IMG/VR virus record: IMGVR_UViG_3300026089_000013
Span: 1 to 46,397 of that record
Length of the DNA stretch: 46,397 nucleotides
DNA from: a virus
Reading direction: 5' to 3' (one strand)
Shown: piece by piece, positions 29,071 through 37,032 of the stretch
Position numbering within the stretch: the first letter of the stretch is position 1
Layout: each line of letters opens with the position of its first letter
The notes under the pieces: model-generated
What the model saw: only the letters and a program-made list of their open reading frames with translations
What the model was told of the DNA's origin: nothing
Databases searched by the model: none
Made by a program: the position numbers and the translations under genes

Positions 29071-30668
29071 CACGTCACCTCGACTGTTAGCTCTTCCTTG
29101 AGTTCGCTCAGCCATGCACTCGCTGTCCATTTCGCAAGATCGTCCTTCGCCTTCAGTGCTTTCATGATCGTGTGGTCGATTGTCTTCTGGCCGTTCGGAC
29201 CTTCTGCAACAATATCAAAGTAAGATACTGGAGAGGTTTGGCCTGGACGATGCACACGATCCTCTGATTGGAGTCTGGTTTTAAGATTATAGTCGTTGGA
29301 GAGGTAGACGACTGTATGGGAAGCAGTGAGATTAAGCCCCATCGCTCCGCTAGCCGGAGTGCCAACCACCACAACGGGACCAGAAGGACAAACTCGAGGA
29401 TCCAATAGCCTAAGTGCTGCATCACGTTCATCTCTCTTTTGTCCGCCATGAATCCGGCCCAATGGGATCGTAGGATACATGGTAGACAGACGTGCATGAA
29501 GTCTATTGAGCTCTGCACGGAACCTGCACCAGACGAGGAGCTTGAGACCGTCGTCTCCCTCGAGTAGGATCTTGAAAAGCTCCATGAAGAGATCTAGCTT
29601 CTCCGAGCCGATCTCTTTCGTGATGTTCGTCTTGAGATCTTGACTCTGAACTTCTGGTTCTTCAGTCGTTTCACAATAATCGACATCTCCCTGTTGCACG
29701 CCTCCAAGAAAGCCGCTCGTAATCTGGGATAGACGTAGGATTCGAACGATCGCTTGTTGCGCCGTGGCAAGAGTATCCTCGCTGAGCCACGCGACCATGT
29801 CGTCGCGCATTTGTTTGTAGATATTCCAGGTTGAGGGCTTCATTGTCGCTTCCATGATAACTGGAGGAAGCTTCTCTGGAAGATCTACGCACTGTTCCTT
29901 GAGTCTACGAAGGATGTAGGGTGCAAATCGTCGCTGGATATCTGGGATATCGCGCCACGCGACAACCTGACGACCTTGCCAGCCTCCCATCACTCCGTAG
30001 CGAGCTTTGAAATGATAGTAGGACTTGCATCCGAAGATGCGCGGGTCGAGGAAGTATGCCTGAGAGAAGAGGTCACCGGGTCCGTTGGGCGAGGGCGTGC
30101 CATTGAGGATGCTTGCACGTCCGCATTTTTTACGAATTTCTAGGCAAGCCTTCGTCTGGATGGCAGACGGATTCTTGATCGCCGTTGACTCATCCAAAAT
30201 AATCCATGATCGCTTCGATGCTAGCTGGAGGAGCACCGCACGGCGATCAGGATCACGTATAAAATCGTAGTTCGTCACAACCCACTTCAAAACACGACCA
30301 TCAGGACGAGGCTTTCCCTGCTTCCACTGCCGCCTACGACTGTGGTATTCTGTGACCCAGACAGGGAGGTCAGGCCACAGGTGGTTCTTCAGTTCACCCA
30401 ATTCAGGATGAAACCAAACAGTGCGAATAGGGGCAGGAGCAACAACAAAAACCCGATCCAAAGCATTAGCCTCAAATAGGATTTGGGCTGCATTGATCAC
30501 CTGATAAGTCTTTCCCACACCCATCTCATCGAAGAGTGCGAAACACCCACCGAAGATTCGGCCAATGTGCGGGTCATCCCACTTGACAAGCGCATCGATT
30601 CCTACGATCTGGTGATCGAAAGGTGGAAACGCCGACCTTATTTGCTCACGAATTAGCGCGTGTTCCAA
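29070..30668 (-). CDS. SNF2-family DNA helicase/ATPase
   Basis: The 532-residue protein has all superfamily 2 helicase landmarks. These are Walker A DEMGVGKT (47-54), motif Ia 'VVAPAPIRTVW', a DEST box in place of DEAH (159-162), and 'ILNGTPSPNGPGDLFSQ' (motif III). 'LLVWCRFRAELNRL' and 'ASGAMGLNLTASHTVVYLSNDYN' follow, then motif VI 'QSEDRVHRPGQ'. Phages carry such proteins for replication, recombination or remodelling of DNA-bound proteins. The start appears to be TTG at 30668, overlapping the upstream gene, with a weak ribosome site, so the exact N-terminus is unsure. Confidence 0.9.
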   Translation of the reverse strand: MEHALIREQIRSAFPPFDHQIVGIDALVKWDDPHIGRIFGGCFALFDEMGVGKTYQVINAAQILFEANALDRVFVVAPAPIRTVWFHPELGELKNHLWPDLPVWVTEYHSRRRQWKQGKPRPDGRVLKWVVTNYDFIRDPDRRAVLLQLASKRSWIILDESTAIKNPSAIQTKACLEIRKKCGRASILNGTPSPNGPGDLFSQAYFLDPRIFGCKSYYHFKARYGVMGGWQGRQVVAWRDIPDIQRRFAPYILRRLKEQCVDLPEKLPPVIMEATMKPSTWNIYKQMRDDMVAWLSEDTLATAQQAIVRILRLSQITSGFLGGVQQGDVDYCETTEEPEVQSQDLKTNITKEIGSEKLDLFMELFKILLEGDDGLKLLVWCRFRAELNRLHARLSTMYPTIPLGRIHGGQKRDERDAALRLLDPRVCPSGPVVVVGTPASGAMGLNLTASHTVVYLSNDYNLKTRLQSEDRVHRPGQTSPVSYFDIVAEGPNGQKTIDHTIMKALKAKDDLAKWTASAWLSELKEELTVEVT

Positions 30669-30916
30669 TCAATTGGCCCTATCGTGACAAACATTGGGTT
30701 GACTATGCCGCCATTTTGGATGGAGACATAGATATCTTCGCCCTCGAGTATGCGCTGCCGTTCTTCATCTGTCGGTGACCACCTCGTGATCATGTAGCCA
30801 CGAGGAGTCAGTATCGTTGGAAGCTCCTTAACTCCCGGCTGACCCCGTCCATACATCTTCGGGACGGTGCCAGCCGGTGTATAGATCGGGTTAATCCGGG
30901 GATCAACTGGTTCCAC
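30653..30916 (-). CDS. Small phage hypothetical (ITRWSPTDEER type)
   Basis: An 87-residue protein ending in 'GYMITRWSPTDEERQRILEGEDIYVSIQNGGIVNPMFVTIGP' (in parts). The 'it.We.tdeER..i..G.diyl.i......p' module is widespread in phages, without a known function. It overlaps the helicase start by 16 nt and abuts the upstream gene. Confidence 0.75.
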   Translation of the reverse strand: MEPVDPRINPIYTPAGTVPKMYGRGQPGVKELPTILTPRGYMITRWSPTDEERQRILEGEDIYVSIQNGGIVNPMFVTIGPIDWNTR

Positions 30917-31098
30917 TAGGTTGCATCTCCACTTTTCGTCACGATAATTGTCAAAAGCGTAGCGGTTCCAGTCACAACTGGGACCATGTTGATGTTGATG
31001 CGACCCAGTTTCTCTTCACATTCGTTCAGAAATTCCCTGATCAGGCGGTCGGGCACGCCTTTTTGATCGTCGACCTTGTAAGAATGGACTTCAGCCAT
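30916..31098 (-). CDS. 60-residue hypothetical protein
   Basis: MAEVHSYKVDDQKGVPDRLI.. with 'NECEEKLGRININMVPVVTGTATLLTIIVTK'. The ATG overlaps the exonuclease stop (TGATG). Looks like a small alpha/beta domain; no family recognised. Confidence 0.65.
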   Translation of the reverse strand: MAEVHSYKVDDQKGVPDRLIREFLNECEEKLGRININMVPVVTGTATLLTIIVTKSGDAT

Positions 31099-31868
31099 CA
31101 CGAACTCCTCGTCGGATATTTACCAGCGAGTGCTTTGGTGATGATAGCTTTAACTTCAGCCGAAAAGTTCGACCGAAGTATCCATTGAAGATAGGCTGGA
31201 TCACATTGTTTGAGAGTCGTGCCAGCCTTGGCGCCGAAGTTTATGACGACCTCGCCATTTTTCCAGACGAGCTTGCCTTCATCATCGACGTTGTTGCCTC
31301 CTCCCTTGAAGCACCGCTCGATCTCGGCGATGTTCCGAGGGAGGTCCTTGTGCTGAAGAAGCTGCTCACGTAGGACCTGCATCGATGCTCGTGCATCTGC
31401 AAGGGCGGAGTGGGCATCCAGAAGATCTTTACCAGTATAGTGCTTCAGGGCGGCGGATAGATTCCGTGGACTATACTTCTTGAAGATAAGGAACGAGTCG
31501 ATTATGCATCCTGGAACGAAGTTTATCCCGCAGCGGCGGAACTCCTCGATAAAGAAGCGTATGTCGAACGACTTGCAGTTGTAGCCACAGAAGTCACAAC
31601 CCTGGAAACCCTTGTACAAGACAGGAGCGATGTCTTTAAAGTAGGGCGCATCCTTTACGGTAGCGTCAGTGATGTGATGAACGGCGGAGGCGTTGTCCGG
31701 AATGGGGATATCTGGATCAATCAGAGTCTCCCATTCGTTTAGCTCACCGTCTGGATAGAGCTTTAGCAGACCGATCTGGACGATCCGATCTACGTTTGGA
31801 TAGATTCCAGTTGTCTCTAGGTCCACTGAAATCAGCGGACGTTCTAGAGTGATGAGATCATGGATCAT
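31098..31868 (-). CDS. DnaQ-like 3'-5' exonuclease
   Basis: The 256-residue protein has the DEDDh motifs: ISVDLETTG (D16, E18), 'NCKSFDIRFF' (D102) and 'DAHSALADARA' (H153, D158). This matches a proofreading-type or ribonuclease T/exonuclease X-type enzyme. The C-terminal 70 residues ('GKLVWKNGEVVINFGAKAGTTL', 'YLQWILRSNFSAEVKAII') match the DUF3820-type domain often fused to exonuclease X-like proteins. It could supply proofreading missing from the phage polymerase, whose own exonuclease motifs look degenerate. It is coupled to both neighbours by short overlaps. Confidence 0.9.
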   Translation of the reverse strand: MIHDLITLERPLISVDLETTGIYPNVDRIVQIGLLKLYPDGELNEWETLIDPDIPIPDNASAVHHITDATVKDAPYFKDIAPVLYKGFQGCDFCGYNCKSFDIRFFIEEFRRCGINFVPGCIIDSFLIFKKYSPRNLSAALKHYTGKDLLDAHSALADARASMQVLREQLLQHKDLPRNIAEIERCFKGGGNNVDDEGKLVWKNGEVVINFGAKAGTTLKQCDPAYLQWILRSNFSAEVKAIITKALAGKYPTRSS

Positions 31869-32113
31869 GATTGAAGAGGTTCGACGCTACTCGCTCTTAG
31901 TCCATTACCCTTTTGCATTGCCGGATTCTTCTCGCCCATGTCGACCGGCACGAAGGAGACTTGCTGACCCTCATGCATCAGGTCGAAGTCCCGGCGGTTC
32001 GTAACATCATCCACATGGAAGAATCGCGTCATCGAATCATCCCCACGAATGAAACCAAACCCGCGGTTCGGTAACAAGGTGATGATGACGCCCTTGCTTC
32101 TACCGTTTGGCAT
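31865..32113 (-). CDS. Cold-shock domain protein
   Basis: The 82-residue protein MPNGRSKGVIITLLPNRGFG.. has RNP1-like 'RGFGFIRG' and RNP2-like 'RFFHVDDV' motifs of the five-stranded cold-shock barrel that binds single-stranded RNA/DNA. It overlaps the exonuclease start by 4 nt. Likely an RNA chaperone or antiterminator in the infection. Confidence 0.85.
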   Translation of the reverse strand: MPNGRSKGVIITLLPNRGFGFIRGDDSMTRFFHVDDVTNRRDFDLMHEGQQVSFVPVDMGEKNPAMQKGNGLRASSVEPLQS

Positions 32114-32213
32114 GATATTCTTTCCACTCCGGACGGACACTTACGTAATCCGAATCCCTGACATAGTTGTAGTGCTGAATCTTCCGGTAAATCCACAGAA
32201 TGAATCGTTTCAT
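32100..32213 (-). CDS. 37-residue basic hypothetical protein
   Basis: MKRFILWIYRKIQHYNYVRD.. followed by 'SVRPEWKEYHAKR'. AAGGAG lies 6 nt before the ATG. It overlaps the cold-shock gene by 14 nt and the upstream gene by 4 nt. Aromatic and basic; function unknown. Confidence 0.6.
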   Translation of the reverse strand: MKRFILWIYRKIQHYNYVRDSDYVSVRPEWKEYHAKR

Positions 32214-32395
32214 CTCTTCTCCTTTATGACTCCTCGAGCAATGAGGAACAGCCGACGCTCGTCAGGATCATCAGGAATCGGGAAAAGATAATGATATTCT
32301 TTTACGCCATCCGGACGTATGAGTAGATGCTGATTCAACAATACGTCCCGCTCCTGGACAACGATGCGACAGAGTGTGCAGTAGTATTCAGTAAT
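32210..32395 (-). CDS. 61-residue protein apparently starting at ATT
   Basis: The frame encodes (M)TEYYCTLCRIVVQERDVLL.. then 'YHYLFPIPDDPDERRLFLIARG', which is protein-like with a CxxC near the start. No ATG, GTG or TTG is available before the CxxC, but ATT at 32395 has AGGAG 7 nt upstream and is preceded by a stop. The stop overlaps the next start (ATGA). ATT is a rare but known initiation codon (infC). Confidence 0.5.
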   Translation of the reverse strand: MTEYYCTLCRIVVQERDVLLNQHLLIRPDGVKEYHYLFPIPDDPDERRLFLIARGVIKEKR

Positions 32396-32405
32396 GGTGC
32401 TTCTC

Positions 32406-32681
32406 CTAGACGGTCACCCATTCACCTTTGGTGAGAAATCCGTGCCAGTTGCATTTCTCACCACGTCTTTGGATACTCGGCGTGATAGTTGGTTCGTTAG
32501 TGTTGCCATCCCATTGCCAGACTGTATTTGCCTTGACAAATGGGATAGCGATGATATCGCCACAGCCGTTGGGACAATTCGCAACTATCCCTTCGTTGTT
32601 GGCGTTGAACATATAGTTCCCAGGTTTCTCGTAGAGCTCATCCCAGGAACTAACTTTCACCGCTCTCATTCTATTTTCCAC
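32406..32681 (-). CDS. DUF6527-like protein
   Basis: A 91-residue protein. 'CPNGCGDIIAIPF', 'VWQWDGNTNEPTITPSIQ', 'KCNWHGFLTKGEW' match the 'W.wdGn...PTl.PSi....CgWHGfl..G.w' signature of DUF6527 proteins found in phages and mobile elements. Cys and His positions suggest a metal site. Function unknown. Confidence 0.8.
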   Translation of the reverse strand: MENRMRAVKVSSWDELYEKPGNYMFNANNEGIVANCPNGCGDIIAIPFVKANTVWQWDGNTNEPTITPSIQRRGEKCNWHGFLTKGEWVTV

Positions 32682-32946
32682 GTGTGACTCCAGGCTGCTT
32701 CATCTTCTGCGGATTATTCCAAGCGAAGTCCTGAAATCGTCCAAGCATTTCACGGACACTGTCCAGAAGATAGTCATTGCAACCATCTCCTTCCGCAAGC
32801 TCGATGTAGTGAGAGAGGGCAGCAACGGCAAGTCGATCTCGAGCGCGCAGGATGAAGATTGGCTCGTCGTCTGGGATGGGCTGACCGTTGCTAACCTTAA
32901 CAATCTTTCCATCTTCGATACGCCAACGGTCGCTATTGATGCCCAT
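32671..32946 (-). CDS. Small phage hypothetical (DEPxFxLRARDxLA type)
   Basis: A 91-residue protein with 'DDEPIFILRARDRLAVAALSHYIELAEGDGCNDYLLDSVREML' (in parts). The 'DEP.F.LRa.D.la...l..Y' module is common in phages near replication genes; function unknown. It overlaps the downstream gene by 11 nt. Confidence 0.8.
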   Translation of the reverse strand: MGINSDRWRIEDGKIVKVSNGQPIPDDEPIFILRARDRLAVAALSHYIELAEGDGCNDYLLDSVREMLGRFQDFAWNNPQKMKQPGVTRGK

Positions 32947-33482
32947 TAATAGTTCCTCACTTCCCAGAAGAGTGTGTTGCGGTTCGGGATGTTCCCAACG
33001 TTGACCGAGAAACAGGTAAACTCAATGGTAGCGTCAGGGAAAAGTTCGAAGAAGGCGTCAACATCATCTCGAGATGATGGGTCCATGAATTCATTAATAA
33101 GCACAAGGGTCTCGAGAGAGCTACGATGCCTAAGGATTCCCGCGGCCATCGCCTTTCGCATAGGAAGATGACTTGCTCCAATATATCCTTCGAGGCCACG
33201 GAAAGTTCTACAAATTTCACCCTGGATGGTTTGATGCTCGTCTGGACAGACGTCGTCCATAGTGAAAGTGCGCCCCGCGATTCGCCATATCGTGACAGTC
33301 TCCCAAAAACTGTCGCGTGGTACACGCTCCCATGTCCCTCCGCCAGCACGATGTTCACGGAAACCGAACTCTTTGGCGTCTGAAGCCCATGCCTCATTTG
33401 GATCCCACCATAGACGCGTCGCGTTACCGAGAAGTCCTTGTTTCCACTTCTCGAAGAACTCTCTCTTCGAGCTTATCTTCAT
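32946..33482 (-). CDS. Hypothetical protein in the modification operon
   Basis: A 178-residue protein, start MKISSKREFFEKWKQGLLGN, whose ATG overlaps the thymidylate-synthase-like stop (ATGA). It contains 'FTMDDVCPDEHQTIQGEICRTFRGLEGYIGASHLPMR' and 'TLVLINEFMDPSSRDDVDAFFELFPDATIEFT'. No family is recognised. Its coupling to the synthase suggests a linked role. Confidence 0.65.
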   Translation of the reverse strand: MKISSKREFFEKWKQGLLGNATRLWWDPNEAWASDAKEFGFREHRAGGGTWERVPRDSFWETVTIWRIAGRTFTMDDVCPDEHQTIQGEICRTFRGLEGYIGASHLPMRKAMAAGILRHRSSLETLVLINEFMDPSSRDDVDAFFELFPDATIEFTCFSVNVGNIPNRNTLFWEVRNY

Positions 33483-34579
33483 GCCTTGGCAAGATGTGCG
33501 CTGAGCCGCCGTGACATCCATTCCTGGCCAGCGACGATCCAGTCACAATCTTGGTCGCCCGTCTCCAAGCATTCCAGCGCCTTACGATAATGACTTCCAT
33601 CCGATGATCGTTGGCGGTATGCCTGATGTGCTTGGAGCATCACATACCAGTTAACAGCATAACGATATCGGAAATGAAGTGCTTCATCCATCCCATCCGC
33701 ATCGGCAGCTTTCAAAATCAGCTCGATGTTGCGGTCCACCTCTTTGATCGTGCCTTGAATGGGATAGACCCGAAGTCGTGGTGTCTCGATGTACTTCTTG
33801 CCAATCGTACTGGAATCAGTCACATCAACTTTAGATCCCTCTTGATATGGCTGATGGATGAAACCACTGTATTCCATCATCTCGGCAAGACTGATGACGC
33901 CCTTCAAGATATCAGCGTATGCGTGCCAGTTCGTACTCACTTGATACATACGGCCCACTGGACATTCAATCCAATTTGCCATGTATTCGAGGAGCATCGA
34001 GAAATGGACTGCGTTCGCTCCGTAGGCACCCCAGATGATGTCATTGGAACGGCAGAAGATTGTCAGGTCCAAGGACCCATCCAGATTTCTCTGGAAGGTG
34101 GTGATGGTATTACATGGCACATCCTTGAACGGCTTCCCAAGATCTTTCTCCGAGTCCCACATCTGTAGGACACAGCGACGATCATTGGGATCTTTGGTCA
34201 AGCGCTCGGCGATGACTTGGAGTTGGTCCCTCGAAGAGCCAAGGGAGAACCAATCGCGCCATCGCTTCCCGTAAGCACCGTGCAAGATCTTACCGTCGTC
34301 CGAATACTGTGCCATCTGCTTCGCATACTTGATGAGCGAAGCGACATCGTTGCGGCCTGCCAGCATCCACAACGATTCATAGAGGTGGAAGAAGGGGTTG
34401 GCATCCCGCTGAGGCCAGAGCATGACTCGCTCGGATGGCCTGTTGTAGACCGTAGTGACTGGATAGGGCGTCACGTAGACCGGTCCATTGCGACTCTCGC
34501 GATACACAGCTTCCTGTCGCAGTAAGCGCAAGGCTCGAGGAAGAGCTTCGTGGACGTTCCTAACCTCAAGAACTTTCAT
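33479..34579 (-). CDS. Thymidylate synthase-family protein (candidate dUMP hydroxymethylase)
   Basis: The 366-residue protein has the ThyA core: 'NRPSERVMLWPQRDANPFFHLYESLWMLAG', 'LHGAYGKRWR', the double Arg 'DRRCVLQMW', catalytic Cys156 in 'DVPCN', and 'SLDLTIFCRSNDIIWGAYGANAVHFSML'. Asn189 in GANA aligns with the Asn that selects dUMP in thymidylate synthases; dCMP hydroxymethylases have Asp there. The usual 'RSxDxxLGxPFN' is changed to RSNDIIWGAYGAN, a variant seen in phages. It could make dTMP or 5-hydroxymethyl-dUMP. Neighbouring hypermodification-type genes favour the second. Overlaps 4 nt with both neighbours. Confidence 0.85.
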   Translation of the reverse strand: MKVLEVRNVHEALPRALRLLRQEAVYRESRNGPVYVTPYPVTTVYNRPSERVMLWPQRDANPFFHLYESLWMLAGRNDVASLIKYAKQMAQYSDDGKILHGAYGKRWRDWFSLGSSRDQLQVIAERLTKDPNDRRCVLQMWDSEKDLGKPFKDVPCNTITTFQRNLDGSLDLTIFCRSNDIIWGAYGANAVHFSMLLEYMANWIECPVGRMYQVSTNWHAYADILKGVISLAEMMEYSGFIHQPYQEGSKVDVTDSSTIGKKYIETPRLRVYPIQGTIKEVDRNIELILKAADADGMDEALHFRYRYAVNWYVMLQAHQAYRQRSSDGSHYRKALECLETGDQDCDWIVAGQEWMSRRLSAHLAKA

Positions 34580-35424
34580 CGTCTCCTCAAGTCTGGAGTC
34601 CCCGGCTTGTAGCCGTTGTCGGATGCTGTCAGTTTGATGTGGTTAGGGATTCCCTCGCGCTTCCATGCCTCGAGCCACGCGATGTTGACATCTTTTCTTT
34701 TCGCCATGACGCCAACCTGCGAGTCACTTTCTTTTTCGACCACTTTGACGTATGATGGAAAGAGAGTACGGAGCTGCTCGGCTGCGGTCGCTTGGAGGTC
34801 TGCAGTTCGATACAGTGAGCATCCACCCTTTGCACCACTGCCTCGTTGACTCCAACAATAGTGGTATGCCACGCGATTTGGATAACCCATACAGAGAAGT
34901 GAAAGCGTAACGTAGAAATCTTCCATGACGGGGAGGACATCGAATCGGAGACCGAGATTACGATAGACCTGTGCATCGAAGAAGTGAGCATTGTTGACCC
35001 GAATGCAATCGGCGGATTGAAGCTCGATGTTCTGATTGCCCTGTCGTGCTGAAATACCGCCGTGCATGAAGCCCGAGTCAAGCTGGTCACTAATCCATTG
35101 GAACATTGGATCGATATCAGTAACTCGCTCCAAGCAGCCCGCTCCTCCAAGCGTAGGGATGGGTCGGTAGGAAAAATACATGTCGTCGTCGAGCATGACG
35201 ACACCGCGGGTTGGACTGTTCTCCAGAATGAACTGACGAGTCGGGCCAATCCCGTCGTGCGGGCATTCCATCACCTCGGAATTGGCGTAGTTCTTGTAGT
35301 GGAAGGCTTCTTTGGATGGACAAACCACGATGGGCTTGCGAGATGAAAACTTCTTCATCTCATTGATCGTGATATGTTCCATTGAACTGCGTCCCCGAGT
35401 TGGGATGAACACAGTTAGATCCAT
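34576..35424 (-). CDS. Glycosyltransferase, TET-associated (TAGT)-like
   Basis: The 282-residue protein has a GT-A layout: 'LTVFIPTRGRSSMEHITINEM', 'KPIVVCPSKEAFHYKNYANSEVM', 'GIGPTRQFILENSPTRGVVMLDDDMYFSYR' (nucleotide-sugar-binding DDD at 79-81). This is followed by a region that checks an acceptor ('SADCIRVNNAHFFDAQVYRNLGLRFDVLPVMEDFYVTLSLLCMG'). The pattern matches the TAGT family that glycosylates oxidised/hydroxymethylated pyrimidines in phage DNA. It overlaps the thymidylate-synthase gene by 4 nt and lies 11 nt after a second, divergent DDD glycosyltransferase. Confidence 0.7.
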   Translation of the reverse strand: MDLTVFIPTRGRSSMEHITINEMKKFSSRKPIVVCPSKEAFHYKNYANSEVMECPHDGIGPTRQFILENSPTRGVVMLDDDMYFSYRPIPTLGGAGCLERVTDIDPMFQWISDQLDSGFMHGGISARQGNQNIELQSADCIRVNNAHFFDAQVYRNLGLRFDVLPVMEDFYVTLSLLCMGYPNRVAYHYCWSQRGSGAKGGCSLYRTADLQATAAEQLRTLFPSYVKVVEKESDSQVGVMAKRKDVNIAWLEAWKREGIPNHIKLTASDNGYKPGTPDLRRR

Positions 35425-35435
35425 TATGATAACCT

Positions 35436-36176
35436 CTATCGCTTCATCTTCCAGTTCGGTATATCTATTCCGTTGACTTTTCTGGTTCCTTCACAACTGA
35501 CGTATCGGGAGAACCGTTGGAGGACGATGTCGCGGGTTCGATCAAAGTCTTCTTGTCGTATCGTTCTGGAGCTAGAATCCGCAGAGGTATCAGCAGACCC
35601 TTTCTTATCAAATCCGATAAACTTGACCCGTCCGACGGCACCGTCGAGTTCGCGGTGAGCGCATGTTCGATATACATCTTCCGCTCGTACAAGTCGTTCG
35701 TCGATGAAACGCGAGGGGTCTTCGGCGCTGATTCCGATGTTTCCTCCGCCATGGATTAGCCCCCAAGTTCTGGCGTAGCCATCACCGAGCCAATCTCTTC
35801 GGGAGGTATTGCAGAAGCCCGCATGAGTGGTCTTGGTGACATCTAAGCATTCACGAGCGACACGAATTGCGATGGGTAAATCGATAAAGCCGTCCATCCC
35901 AACAAAGGTCTTCGGTAAGAGGTCGTCATCCATCTTGAAGAAATAGGGGAATCCAGCCTTCGCTGCGGCACGATAGCACGCCGCACACTGAGGACCGTTT
36001 CCACGACCTCCCTCGACTACGGTAATATTACGGATAGCATGATAGAACTGCTCGTGTATGCCTACGAACTCAGGGTCTGCGACGATAATCACCTCGAATG
36101 GAGCAGTCTGGTAGCTCATCAAGCTCTTCAGCGGAGGCTTGCGACGGGACGGAATGCAGATAACCGTATCAAGCAT
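35436..36176 (-). CDS. Second DDD-motif glycosyltransferase
   Basis: A 246-residue protein with 'DTVICIPSRRKPPLKSL', 'FEVIIVADPEFVGIHEQFY', 'VVEGGRGNGPQCAACYRAA' and 'FPYFFKMDDDLLPKTFVG' (DDD at 83-85). It is a GT-A-type enzyme related in layout to the TAGT-like neighbour but clearly divergent. Two such enzymes in tandem suggest successive sugar additions or different acceptors. It overlaps the HMUDK-like gene by 8 nt. Substrate unknown. Confidence 0.65.
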   Translation of the reverse strand: MLDTVICIPSRRKPPLKSLMSYQTAPFEVIIVADPEFVGIHEQFYHAIRNITVVEGGRGNGPQCAACYRAAAKAGFPYFFKMDDDLLPKTFVGMDGFIDLPIAIRVARECLDVTKTTHAGFCNTSRRDWLGDGYARTWGLIHGGGNIGISAEDPSRFIDERLVRAEDVYRTCAHRELDGAVGRVKFIGFDKKGSADTSADSSSRTIRQEDFDRTRDIVLQRFSRYVSCEGTRKVNGIDIPNWKMKR

Positions 36177-37032
36177 ACGCTGTCCGAGGAGCTACGAACT
36201 TTCGTTTCATCGACTCACCGCTGCGAGCGCGACAATACTTGTCCCACTCGCACATCCAGTGCTCTACCTCCCTCATTTCCCACGTGTGCCATTTCTGCGG
36301 CCAGTACTGTTCGTCCCGGCTCATGGCGAGAATCTCACGCATCAGGCTGAGCATGGTTCTCTGATCGCTGGGACCAGTGCCAAAGCGACCGACATGCCCA
36401 TCCACAGTCCAGCTGAGTCCTCGAGCACAGCCGGGACCAGCGTTCGCCCATGTGAGTATATCGGGCGCGACTGATAAGAACGGTGTCCAGCGCAGATCAG
36501 AGACGATCTCATAGGCCATGAAACCGCCCAGATAGTTCAGGGTCGTGAGATCCCGCCACGCGGCTTCGAGGGAGGGTTTGGCCTTCCACTTTTCAACCAT
36601 CGGAGGAAGTCGTGGAAAAGCCTCATCGATGCACTTGAGGACACCCTCTAGTTTTGGGTATCCATCATAGCCTTTGATGATGTAGGCGCCGGTGACTATC
36701 GGAGCAACTCCTCGGAGACGGCGTTCAGCTTCTTGGGAATCCCACTTGTCAACCAGCAGATCTACAATGAGCTCCCCGGTCTCGATTCGGTTGAACCATC
36801 GAAAGGCCACGGTCGCACGAGTGGCTGCGAGCTCGTCCAGATGCTTACGGACAGTCTCACGGAACCACCGAGTTGTCTTGTCGTGCTCTCTGTGAACGTG
36901 ACAGAACCGCCACTGACGGAATTGCTTGTCAGTAGTCCATGGAGGTGGCTCACCGGCTTCACGCTTCAGCTTGATATTGTAGCGTTCACGAGCTGTCTCG
37001 AAGAAGCCGGTGGCGTATTTAAGTTCCAGCAC
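36169..37032 (-). CDS. 5-hmdU DNA kinase helical domain / aGPT-PPlase-like protein
   Basis: A 287-residue protein. 'ERYNIKLKREAGEPPPWTTDKQFRQWRFCHVHREHDKTTRWF' (in parts) is the hallmark of the HMUDK_hel/aGPT-PPlase family ('R..i...r..g...PWT.D.il...rF.nv.Re.Dr.t.w'). 'LGGFMAYEIVSDLRWTP', 'GPGCARGLSW' and C-terminal 'REVEHWMCEWDKYCRAR' fit the same family. Members phosphorylate or pyrophosphorylate 5-hydroxymethyluracil in DNA as the entry step of thymine hypermodification. No P-loop is seen here. It is embedded in an overlapping operon with nucleotide and glycosyl enzymes. Confidence 0.7.
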   Translation of the reverse strand: MLELKYATGFFETARERYNIKLKREAGEPPPWTTDKQFRQWRFCHVHREHDKTTRWFRETVRKHLDELAATRATVAFRWFNRIETGELIVDLLVDKWDSQEAERRLRGVAPIVTGAYIIKGYDGYPKLEGVLKCIDEAFPRLPPMVEKWKAKPSLEAAWRDLTTLNYLGGFMAYEIVSDLRWTPFLSVAPDILTWANAGPGCARGLSWTVDGHVGRFGTGPSDQRTMLSLMREILAMSRDEQYWPQKWHTWEMREVEHWMCEWDKYCRARSGESMKRKFVAPRTAYA

